This document shows positions 54,112-64,000 of a stretch of DNA of 64,000 bases, in pieces. This DNA is from Zygnema cylindricum (Eukaryota > Streptophyta > Zygnematophyceae > Zygnematales > Zygnemataceae), in assembly GCA_037447655.1 (NCBI GenBank), contig JBBHKE010000190.1, positions 208,617 through 272,616 of the forward strand. Reading direction: 5' to 3'. Within the stretch, counting starts at the first letter, position 1; the number at the start of each line of letters is the position of its first letter. Below the pieces are notes generated by a model. That model was not told the DNA's origin, did not search any database, and saw only the letters and a list, made by a program, of their open reading frames with translations. Made by a program: the position numbers and the translations under genes.

Positions 54112-57100
54112 AACCCTAAAACGCCAACACAAGGGAACAAAGGGCACGAACAACGTTTGAAGGAAGCACTTCAAGAAGCTCATATCGATGCGAGCAACAT
54201 GATTCATGGACTCGTGCAACTTGATTCATGGACTCGTGCAACTGGTTTCTAACTGAGAGAGGATAAAAAAGGCTAACCACCAAGGCATTCAAAAGTGTGA
54301 AATAGTAAGGGAGGCCATTGTTGCGTCATGAGGAAGAAGGGTGACAAGAACATGAATGCCACCAACGAAGGAAAAGGAAACCAAACATCGAAGTGATGCG
54401 ACTCAACTCCCTAAAACCGACGTTACACGTGTCGTAGGAATTACAACAAGCCCCCAACTGAGATGGAAAAAGATGTTGTATTGGTGTGTCCATTTTTCTA
54501 TTGACAACCCCTCCGCAAAACAAAACGTTGAGGATGGCAAGTATGCGTTAATCCAAGGTTGATAATGGTGCAATAAACAAAGATGTGGACATTGACCTAT
54601 GTTTGCATGGAATCAAAAGGAGGGCGTGAAAAAAAAGGGAGACTAGAAGGTGACGAATCAAGACATAAAAGAAGTAACAAGACTTCATTAAGAGAGTGCG
54701 ATGGTAAACTGTCTGGGTACACGGGGACCAAAAAAGTGGACGACGAAGATGAAACTGAAAAATAGGCAAGCAAGACGAGAAAATAGTGCGAAAGAAACTA
54801 AGACATAGAAAAAGGCGCCCCAACCAATGATATTCAAAGAAGCAACAATCACTAAAGCAACAACACAACAGTTCACCCAAACCAATACTAACTAACCAAA
54901 CCACAACGTGGCTAAGGATCCTCTAAAAAGTAACCCATTAGACACAGAGAGGACCCGTCTGCAAAGGTTAAGTCCATACAACCGCTAGGTTAAGTCCATA
55001 CAACCGCTCTTCTGGGTAACTATAGGACGAACAGTTGGATCCACAGGTCCAACAATATGCGTGTCATCAAGACTAAATGGAAGATGCAAGAAGGGAAAGT
55101 TGAAACAAAAAACCTATGATGAACAGCGACGAGGAAGAATGCAGATAGCCTACTGGTCTTCTTAACGACTGCCGGTAGCAGAAAAAGTAAAAAACTAAAG
55201 GGCTTCCATTCCAGAAAAGGGAGAATGCTTGTGAAATAATAGTGGGATGCTCAAATTGGATTGTGTGGACAACAAGAGAGGCAGCTCTCATAAACTTTGA
55301 ACGGAGAATATTTAAAAACCTTTGAGTAGGACTCTTGAGAAGCCCAAGAGCTGTAAACCAAATATCAACAACCTTCTCGAGTTGATATATTGTATTCGAA
55401 TGTGGACTGGAGTTGAATTTAGATAGCATGGTCAACCAAAGGGAACAATACCCTCCCAAAAACAATGAGGTAAATCCCTCCACGTGGCCTAGTGGGAGCC
55501 TGTAAATGAGACGGTCCGTGAAAATCATAAATTTGGGAGAGAAGGTTCACACTAGTGATTAGTATTATCGTCCTCTTGGTTCCCATGGACTCAGATGGTC
55601 TACCAATCGCGCTTTTTAATAAATTTCTATATATTTTTCTTTTTTTTCTCAAGTGATTAGGAGTAACACCTAGAGAGAAAAGAGAGGATTTGCCAAGGAG
55701 CTATGAGAGTGGGATTGACATAAATATATGACAAGATGAAGAACGTCTAGTACTAAGATTGTAGTGGAAGGGGGATGAGGGCGTACGATATAAGACGAAA
55801 AAAGAAAATATAAAAAGTTCCTATCGCATCAAGATCTCGAACAAGTGTCGATAGTTTGTCCGAATATGAGGAGGTGAAGAAACTACCAAAGGGAAGAAAT
55901 TATTAATGTGGGGTTTATATTAGTGTTTTTAATTGTAATTAAATTCCAAATGACGTGGATGGTTTTGAAGTGTTTTAAGAATTATCGTCAAGAAACAACC
56001 TATTAAGTATTGTTAATGCTAGTTTGCGATCATAGGGTAAAAAATATACCGTCCCCGAACTAGTGCATTGATGCTAATAGCAATTCAGTATAGTAAAGGT
56101 TACAAATTGATGACAACTTCGTTTTGTATATAAGCTTTTAGTGTGACGAGCATAACTAGCCCCAGTTTTTTAAAAGGTTTGTCAACTCAAAAGATGTCAA
56201 AGACTTTTAATTATCTATCAGCATCTTAAACTTTATTTTCTCGTAATGTGGTGGTATATTTTGATGTGTGAGATGTGAGTGGTTTGTAGAGATTAAAGGG
56301 GACAGTTGTGGTTTTCAGTACGGTGGGCCAAGAAAGGGAACACGTGGGGTGTGGTTTGAGAAAGTGGGGCCAATGATGGAAACGGGGGTGGAGGGATAAA
56401 GAATTGGTAAATGAGGAGAGGGGGTGAGGGGTTGAATGACAGAAGTGGAGAGAGACTAAAATCCAGGAATACTGATCCGTAGAGCTGCGCTTTCTCTTCC
56501 TCCACTTTTTTTTTCTGGTGAGACTCTATGTTTTTTTCACGTATTTAACGGTTACTGGCGTTCCAACTTTCATCAACAACCTCTGAAACGTTTCCGTTAA
56601 AAAGTTTCCGCATTGCAGAACAACCCAAGCCAAAAGTCACATACCTATTCCCGACTTATGATGTTCCCATCACCCTAAAATGGCGTGGGTTTAAGGGAGA
56701 TGCTGTATTTTTATTTTTGGGTTCGAGTTTTTTTATTTTTCTTGCCATTTTTCAGTGTTCACGTTGCTTTCTTTGTTTTATGTTGCCGTGCTTGTCGATC
56801 TTCAGATTTGGCCATTCCACCCCTTTTGTACCCTTGGACTCAGACGGTTTACCATCATGCTTTCTCATTCCGTCTGTTTTCTAAAACGGCATCGACAACT
56901 TTTTAATATCAACACGAAAGTGCCTACAAGTGCATGATCCAAATGTAACGGTTATTTCTTCTAAAATGTTAAAACAATGGTGCCATGCACGCAAATGATG
57001 TTGATAGATTATTACAGCATTCCCGACAACATCACATACTAGTTTGAGCAAAAATGACTCTTCTTTGCGCTCGTAAGAGAGAAAATCCGACGACTTCCAA

Positions 57101-58154
57101 AACTGAATATAACATTGGACTGTGGTTGATGCATAGCTGCCAGTCACTGGAATTGACGTACATTCAAAATTCAAATTTTACATGTAAATGTTTACTTCAA
57201 TGTTAATGTAATTGTCTGGACCACACATGCTGATGATTTTTTTCCTATTCCGTGTCTCAAAAGAGGAAATTTCCTTGCAACAAAACATAAAGCTGTCGTG
57301 TACTATCTTATCTGAATACTTCAGAAACTGCAGGGATTGCCATAAATTCATGCAATAGCTTCCACATTTTTGTTTCAGATAGATTATCGTGAACAAAAGA
57401 CCTCCCAAACAGTTACCCTACTGAACAGTTTAAAAAACAGAAGCCCTTTTCTGTAGAAAGGGGGTCTATGATTAATATCACCATTTTTGTTCCTTTTCCC
57501 GGTCATCAGAGGCCAAATCAGACATATGGGACATGAGAAATGCTGATTTCCATTCTTCCAAGTGTGTTTCTAATAATCTTAACTATGTTTATAATTCTTT
57601 TTATAAAGACCGGCGCTGCAACAAACCATCTGAGTGCAGGAGGGGAAAAAAAGACAAAAAAAGGTGAAAATGAAATCAAATTAACAAAAAAGCAAGAACA
57701 CTGCAAAGATACACGGCAATCAAACCAACCAATGGAAAATACGACTAAAACCCAGTTTTAACGAAATCAACCAGCAAAACCTAGCAAAGCTACTAAACTA
57801 AACGGATACAAACCTACCAGAATCCCAAATAAAAGACAGAATGAAGGTGAAAATGAAATCAAACTAGAAAAGCTGTGATCACATTGCAAAAGTTTAAATG
57901 ACAATCAAGACGGAAAAAAAAATAGGGCTAAAACCTTACAAATAAACAACCCCAACCATCAAAACCTAGTACAAAAACTAGCTTACAAAACCTAACAGAT
58001 ATAAACCTATCAGAGTCCCCAATCCCATGTCATGAATGAAGCCCACTCTACAAGCACAAACAATGACAATTAGAGTGTTATTAAGTAACCTGAATACCTG
58101 GAAGCATGTTAACAAATTAAAAAATTTACATGAACTGCCACAAACTGTTTTGCA
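54112..58154. other. Intergenic DNA, no gene recognised
   Basis: Several open frames of 60-150 codons on the minus strand (for example 55528-55073) lack any domain. A 24-bp tandem duplication around GATTCATGGACTCGTGCAAC lies at 54200-54245. GATGCTAATAGCAATTCAGT at about 56072 resembles one MITE end. I see no tRNA or rRNA. Confidence 0.4.
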
Positions 58155-58330
58155 ACATTTTCATTTTGAAACATAAGTTCAATGTGTGAAAACAATTGGA
58201 ACCGCTAGAAAATGTTGCCCATATGGTAAGTGCACTACATGAGTATGTTGCAAACAGTACACATACTTTCTGGGAGAACAATTTATAGCGATTCCAATTG
58301 TTTTCGCACATCAAACCTATGTTTTGTAAC
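58155..58330. repeat. Fold-back inverted repeat
   Basis: The arm at about 58165-58225 (AATGTGTGAAAACAATTGGA, ACCGCTA) pairs with 58265-58325 (TCCAATTGTTTTCGCACATC, TAGCGAT), about 50 bp with few mismatches and a loop of about 40-50 bases. It could be a small MITE or a hairpin RNA precursor. Confidence 0.6.
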
Positions 58331-58976
58331 ACAAAAATTAAGTCGTCATCACGAGGTGTTAAAAAACCTTCACACAGGACTCTTTGCAAGCATCGGCTTT
58401 GGAAACAAAATTTTGAAAATAGTCCATCAGCCCATTTTACTCATGTTTTTATCACATGGCAAGACAGCGGAAAACATATATTGAACGGACAACTCATTTT
58501 TTCTTATCCTTATCATAATTGACAACCGGTACATGTGGAACACCACTAGCATGATCTATCCATCAAAAGAACCTAACAGTTTCCTTTTCTCCAAGTCTGA
58601 ATGAAAATACTCCCGTAGCCTACTCCCAGAAGAAGAAGACGTTTTTTTATAAAAATGTACAGCGACACCAAAATGTTCTAAACAGAGGCCTCAAAATAGA
58701 ATCGAACAAATGGGAATAGAGGTGATATACAGAAATTGAAGACAGCCTAATCTTCATTTCTCCACCCACACCTCTCCACATTGCAGAACATTCAATACAT
58801 CATATTAAAAAAGAAGTGTCGTAACAGAACTAGCATATACCCCAAAATTGAAGAGTGACAAGCCTGTTTGACTTTCACTCTATAAACCCTCCCTTTACCC
58901 CAAACATCAAGTGCAGGACCAGGTACCTGACATCGAAAATCCATGTCCAAACAATTGGACATAGACCCTGGAGCAT
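58331..58976. other. Downstream flank of the NAGK gene
   Basis: AT-rich, no recognised feature. On the minus strand the NAGK 3' untranslated region must start at 58976; no clear polyadenylation signal stands out. Confidence 0.4.
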
Positions 58977-61260
58977 TTATCCAGTGATCATGGTGCCTCC
59001 TCCCTCTCCTGTGAGAATCTCTATAAGCAAAGAATGAGGCGCTCGGCCATCAATAATGTGAGTCGCCTTCACTCCCTGTGCCAGTGAGCGAATACAGCAC
59101 TCGACTTTCGGAATCATCCCACCCTTCACTACACCATCGGCTATGAGTTTCCGTACACCTCGGATGTCCACTGCTCTCACCAAACTGCAGTCACAAACGT
59201 CACATTTCAACGCTATCAGCTTTGTTTTGTCACAGAAGATCCACTGTAGAGCTGATAGGAAAGCTGCAGGGTGGATTCTACAAAACCATGAATCGCTATT
59301 AGCTGTAATAACAATATGGTGCCGCTTTTTCAAGTCCCCTGAACATAAAGGAGCGTTAACAATACTGATTGTGTTTTTCTTAACGCTAATTTGGTGAGCA
59401 ATTGAAAATCGTACATGCACAGACCTAAGCGAGAGTTAATAACACCAAATAAACCACACAGCTATATATTTCTTGAGTTTATAAGAATTGACAGTGTACA
59501 TTCATGTCTGAGCATCTGACGCATAAACGGATGAAATAAAATGGTTAAAAAAACATTGATAAACAACATGACAGGGCAAATGGGAACAACAAAGTTGACC
59601 AAAAGTTATGGCCAAAATCCTCACCTTTACATTTAACTACGTAACGGACTGTGATGCCAACTAGGCCCATAGCAAGAAATCAAATTAGCTATAGTGTTTT
59701 TTGAAAACTGTTCTTCAACATGCACTACTTTTTCAAACAACCCAGTTAAAAATCACAAATTCCACAAAAAATCTCAACAAGGAGCAGAAAATTATGACCT
59801 TCCCAGCTCTATTCCATATGGAGCTATATTACCTGAGGCTTCAAGAAGCGCCAGGAAAAAACGCCTGGCGCTTTTGCGGCTTTTTGCGCCGCAAAATCTT
59901 GTTTTAATGGCGTTCATCAAGCATAATACCAATAAACCAGATTACAAAACCATGTTCCAAAATTCATCACCTTGAGCTCTGACCGACCATTGAGAAAAGA
60001 CAGCCACCACAGCCACCACAGGCACCACATCCACCACAGCCACCACAGCCACCACAGCCTCATTGACGTCATAACTCAATTAAAAAACACTCCAAAAAAC
60101 CAATTCACGATCAACCCCAATTCAGCACTGATTTTTTCGGCAAAAACACTCCAATCCCGAAGTCATGGCCACAATTCAGCAGTGAATTACCTAAAATATT
60201 AAACACAAATGTAAATAGGTGGAAAGAAGAGTGCATACCTGTCTTGGACCTTGGGATCCAGCATTACTCCTGGAACATCTGTCATAAGGATAAGTTTCTC
60301 AGCTCCCAAGGAGGCGGCTATCTCTCCAGCAGCTGTATCAGCATTGATATTATAAGCCTGTCCAGAAACATCAGCCGCCACAGAAGCCACTACTGGAATA
60401 TGTCCATCTCTCACCAATCCCTGGAGGACAGTTGTATCTATGGAGGCAATATCACCAACAAAACCAAGGTCTTCATTTGCAGGTCTTGCAGTGATTAATT
60501 TCCCATCCTTACCACACATACCAACAGCACTTCCCCCAGCTCCATTGATCAAAGAAACTAAGGACTTGTTAACTTTTCCGACGAGAACCATCTCAACAAC
60601 TTCCATAGTTGGACCATCCGTCACACGGAGACCGTTACGAAACTGTGGTTCAATTCCAATTTTGGTGAGCCATGAATTAATCTCTGGTCCACCACCATGG
60701 ACAAGTACTGGTCTTAGTCCGACACATGAAAGCAAGACGAGATCTTTGATGACTCCTTCTTTCAGCGAAGGGTCTTTCATAGCTGCTCCACCATATTTCA
60801 CGACAACAGTTTTGCCATGGAACCGTTGAATGAAGGGAAGAGCTTCTGCGAGAACGTCAACTCTTTCTTGTGTCGTAAAGCGAGGTGCTGCTACTGGCTC
60901 TTCAGTAACTGCTACATTACTGACACCAAGCATTTGTCTCTTCCTATTGTTGATACTCTTGACAACAACTTTTCTTATGGAAGAATCCGCAGCAAGTCGA
61001 GAGCTTGTTCCTAAAAAAGAGTTAAACAGCTGCAATGATTGCTTGCTTTCACATGGATTCTTATTTTTGCTTTCCATGTTGCACTTACGTAAAGTCACGA
61101 CATTAGAAGCTACAAGACAATCGCGAGCCACCATGGAAGCCATAATTCTTCCAGACAATGTGGCTGAAAAGAGTATTCTTTTAGCAATGAGATATGGATG
61201 AGACGAGTCACAGGAAAAGAACTTGAGACTACCAGTTACTGTCGGACAAAGGCTATCCAC
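58977..61260 (-). CDS. NAGK: N-acetyl-L-glutamate kinase, plastid type, two exons
   Basis: Phosphorylates N-acetylglutamate with ATP, the controlled second step of arginine (ornithine) synthesis in plastids. In plants and algae it is inhibited by arginine and relieved by the PII protein. Exon 1 is 61260-60239 and exon 2 59184-58977, with a GT-AG phase-2 intron of 1054 bp, giving 409 residues. The core starts near residue 128. It contains [11 protein letters not shown] (152-162), [10 protein letters not shown] (186-195), [11 protein letters not shown] (208-218), [14 protein letters not shown] (303-316) and LMTDVPGV (325-332). Exon 2 carries [20 protein letters not shown], the C-terminal arginine-sensing region, and ends GTMITG. 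The N-terminus, about 125 residues, is Ser/Lys/Arg-rich and transit-peptide-like. The start could also be Met40 (MASMVARD), which would bring the length closer to the usual 340-360. Confidence 0.94.
59184..60238 (-). other. NAGK intron with a MITE remnant and two hairpins
   Basis: Within the intron, 59285-59400 resembles the GAATCG-TTAG MITE family (CATGAATCGCTATTAGCTGT and TTAACGCTAATTTGG). Two GC-rich hairpins stand side by side (arms 59846-59855/59864-59873 and 59872-59880/59888-59896), and a CCACCACAG minisatellite of about six units lies at 60001-60058. Confidence 0.7.
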
Positions 61261-62811
61261 TTTATGTAGTTTATGCTATTACAACCTCATCTGGACTGGC
61301 TTCAATTGTGCTTTAATAGCTTTGAAGTTCGCTTTGAAGTTCGCTTTGAAGTTCGCTATGGAGCTTCTTCTCTGGCCACTTCAGATTTCTCATTTCTCAT
61401 AACGGCTGAATCGGTCCTCCAATTCACATGTGGGGGGATTGAAGGCTGAACCGGGTACAGTAGGCGCTTGCGATGTTCGCCAATCACGAGGGTCCACATG
61501 GATAAATCTGCAGTTTCTAAAAAAGACCGTAATGTGACATGTGACAGGGTAAGTAGACCTGATCGAATCATTTTTTGATTTGTAGTTGAGGTTTACATGA
61601 GAAAGGGCCGAATAGCGCAACAGATTATTGAAATCGAATGCGGACTAAAAGCGTCCACGCATTCCAAATTCAGCTTACAGAAGGTGGTGTGGACTGTACT
61701 ACTTTTATATCAAGGGTTCTTGACAATTACCTTTTCCGGCAATTGTGTGATTCGCCCAAAGCTGCTCAGAGTTATAAGCGTATCGTTGCATTGTTGATTT
61801 CCATGTTAGCGACAATTTCTGACTTGAATCTGGCATTTGGGCTTGGTTCAATGCGTCAATCGGCTTCTCCGCTGTCCTTTGGAGGGGAGCATTTCCTGTA
61901 CGGTTTATGCCACGTGGAATCGACTCTTCTGTATCCGAAAAATTGCTTTGCGGCTATGTCTCGCCGCCGACAAAGGCGCGGCGCTGCGGCGCCGCCAGAA
62001 AATTTTCATTATCAAATGTCGTACAAAATGCACAGAATATATACATTTCTGTACTGTGCCTACTCTACAATAGGCTGTCGAGTTTGTTTTGCTCTCGAGG
62101 GTACTGTACTGTAGTGTACTTCGACAATGTCGGTTTGTCCTTCTATCGCTTCCATGCACTTCTCATTCTGTTCTACTGTAGTCTGTACCTTTCAGAAGTT
62201 AGAATCGAAAATGGTGGGCCTCCCGATATTTAAGTTTGAATAATGATGGCTTTTCGATACTCGATATGAGCGTGCCATTAACCTCGATACATGAATTTTG
62301 GACATGCGGCTCCATCTTGAAAAAAATTAGTGTTACCTGATGACGCCCACAAACGTGTCACTTTCTTGGTACATTCTAGACTTCTAGTGCGGGCTTCTTA
62401 AAAGTGCTCACATGAAGTCAGTGTAATCACAGGTTACATATGTCACCCGGAAATGTACCGGACGAGCAAATCAACGAGTGTGGTGACTCCAAATTTTGAA
62501 ATTTGAAAATTGTATCGAATGATGCCCGAAACACAAAGACCTAAATAAAATCATGCAAACGCATTACCAAGCATCAACAACAATAGCAAAGAACCAAACG
62601 AAAAATAATAAAAAATATATAATATATGCATAACTACTAAATAAACTGTAAATTCTTGCATTTGTAGGGTTTGACCTGAAGAGTAACCCTAAAGGCAAAA
62701 GGAGTTTCAAGTTGAAAACCCTAACATCCTATTTCTAACCCTAACGTTACTAGAAGTACTAGAATTTGGATAATCATTGTGTTTTCTTAATTGAAAGTTC
62801 ATAAAGATGGA
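61261..62811. promoter_or_regulatory. Divergent intergenic region between NAGK and the ZCRB1-like gene
   Basis: Both genes point outward, so this 1.55-kb stretch must hold both promoters. A 12-bp unit (GAAGTTCGCTTT) is repeated three times near 61323-61358. Telo-box-like motifs (AAAACCCTAA at about 62716 and TAACCCTAAC at about 62736) lie just upstream of the right gene; such motifs are common in plant promoters of genes for RNA processing and translation. Overlapping open frames at 61597-62233 have no recognisable domain. Confidence 0.5.
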
Positions 62812-62957
62812 ATGGAGCCCCATGGGAACAAAGAGGGTAAAGGAGGAAGTGGTGGTTTAGCTCCTTCCAAATCCACTGTATACGTCAGCAATCTTGACTT
62901 TTCCCTCACAAACAGTGATCTCCATACCATTTTCAGCACGTGTGGACAGGTGGCAAA
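62812..62957 (+). CDS. U11/U12 snRNP 31-kDa protein (ZCRB1-like), first exon only
   Basis: The ATG at 62812 opens a 48-codon exon ending at a GTAAGT donor (phase 2). The protein reads [10 protein letters not shown]...[14 protein letters not shown], then [20 protein letters not shown]. This is the RNP2 strand and first helix of the RRM of the minor-spliceosome protein U11/U12-31K (ZCRB1), which helps recognise U12-type introns in the nucleus. The family continues with the rest of the RRM and a CCHC knuckle; those exons lie beyond the window, as the intron exceeds 1 kb. An ATG at 62807 is out of frame with this exon. Confidence 0.86.
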
Positions 62958-63720
62958 GTAAGTTATGTACATCACTCATCGCTATTAGATTTGGTGAATT
63001 ATTAACGTTAACACCTTATTAAAATTAATTACACTAAATTTTGTTTTGCCACGTGGCGTATCGTCGGCCACAACTCAATAGTATCATAAATACTAATTTA
63101 TGATTTTGAGTAAAAAAACACTAAAGCTAAAAGTGATTAGCTCTAACAGCGATGGGCAGTGAAGTCTTAGAGGTATTTGAGAAAAAAAAATGAAGAATCA
63201 ATTATTTTGAATGTAAAAAGATTCAACGCATGGAAATTTTCACACATTGCATATAACTTTTATGGTTTAATTATTAACGGGAAGGAATAAGCCTTGAATT
63301 GTATATGTTTTACTATGTGAAATTCGTTTATATGTTCAAAATTATACCTATTGTCTTCAATGATTTGTAAACTATTGTATTGATTTTGTGGCATACCAGT
63401 GAGAAATTTGTCTTTCTGAATCAGTTGCTTCAATTTCACTTAAAAAAGATGCTTTTTTTTCCTTTGTTTTTTTTAAACATTTTGGACCACTTATTCAATG
63501 GACAAACATTTTCGCGGAACCTATGTCACTTGAAACGCTTTTGTCTTGTAACATCAATTTCGTATTATTATTTTTAAAGTAATTTGATAAAATTCCAGCC
63601 AATCTAACAATAACCAAGCAAAAAAATGAAAAAGAAATGTGTTCTTTAGCTCATAAACTTTGCAAAAAAATTAGCCAGCATACATCAAAATCCTAAATAA
63701 GAAAATCTTCATACGTCGTT
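62958..63720 (+). other. ZCRB1-like intron 1 (partial) with a MITE
   Basis: Starts GTAAGTTATG. Around 62972-63165 lie ATCGCTATTAGATTTGGTGA and, inverted, AGCTCTAACAGCGATGGGCA, a diverged GAATCG-TTAG family MITE of about 190 bp. No exon-like frame that would continue the RRM is visible. Confidence 0.6.
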
Positions 63721-63731
63721 TTACTTGTTTT

Positions 63732-63998
63732 CACTCCCTTCTCCCTCCTCCCTCCTCCCTCCTCCCTCTTCCCTCCTCCCTCCTCCCTTCTCTCACCTCT
63801 CTCTCTCCCCCCTCACCTTTCCCCCTCCCTCCTCCTCCTCCCTCCTCCCTCCTCCCTCCTCCCTCCTCCCTCCTCCCTCCTCCCTCCTCCCTCCTCCCTC
63901 CTCCCTCCTCCCTCCTCCCTCCGTATCGCCCCCTCTCTCCTCTCACCTCTCACCTTTCCCCTCTCTCCTCTCCCTCTTCCCTCTCTCTCACCTCCACT
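63732..63998. repeat. CTCCCTC-type simple repeat
   Basis: A long array of CCTCCCT units with CTCTCT interruptions, running to near the window edge. On the minus strand it reads as an artefactual Gly/Arg/Glu frame. Not a gene. Confidence 0.95.
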
Positions 63999-64000
63999 TT

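Noticed and set aside
54548-55652. Minus-strand frames of 118-151 codons
   Set aside because: Hydrophobic or biased composition without domain or splice support; both strands are similarly open.
63731-63946. Gly-Arg-Glu-rich minus-strand frame
   Set aside because: Pure simple repeat (CTCCCTC units).

Overview
This window is nuclear DNA of a plant, probably a streptophyte. The evidence is split genes with GT-AG introns, a plant-type R2R3-MYB factor, a plastid-type N-acetylglutamate kinase, a plant-like minor-spliceosome protein, and dense LTR retrotransposons. I cannot name the species. There is one assembly gap (10 N at 6491-6500).

Left part (1-8494): no intact gene. A decayed Ty3/gypsy pol lies on the minus strand (2799-5500). 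It is followed by a partial LTR (5573-6490) that runs into the gap, and then AT-rich DNA. Middle (8495-37841): a nested Ty1/copia complex. Copia-1 (9778-17490) has two 1047-bp LTRs and a broken gag-pol, and its integrase is split by a solo LTR with a perfect 5-bp target duplication. A plus-strand copia fragment follows (17491-18952). Copia-2 (18953-37032, minus) is split by a tandem array (19263-33281) of four LTRs and three internal regions. The array repeats every 3009 bp and encodes only a Gag-like protein. The fourth LTR of the array is in turn split by a young non-coding element with two apparently identical 1375-bp LTRs (29351-33026). The target duplications give the order: copia-2, then the array, then the 1375-bp-LTR element.

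All four elements whose 5' LTR boundary is visible carry the same primer-binding site. It matches the anticodon arm of initiator tRNA-Met, not the tRNA 3' end, which implies half-tRNA priming. In the three gag-bearing families this site lies inside the gag reading frame and contains an in-frame ATG that is the complement of the CAU anticodon. Gag appears to start inside the LTR and to be translated through the primer site. I consider this the most interesting signal in the window.

Right part (37842-64000): sparse genes among small DNA transposons. These include a MITE family with perfect TA-flanked inverted repeats, a non-autonomous hAT element with an 8-bp target duplication, and a family of TATCGATA-rich elements. 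The genes are a four-exon MYB factor (47429-50297, plus), N-acetylglutamate kinase (58977-61260, minus, two exons; arginine synthesis in plastids), and the first exon of a U11/U12-31K/ZCRB1-like protein (62812-62957, plus). The last two are divergent, with about 1.55 kb between them. The genes have no evident functional link to one another.
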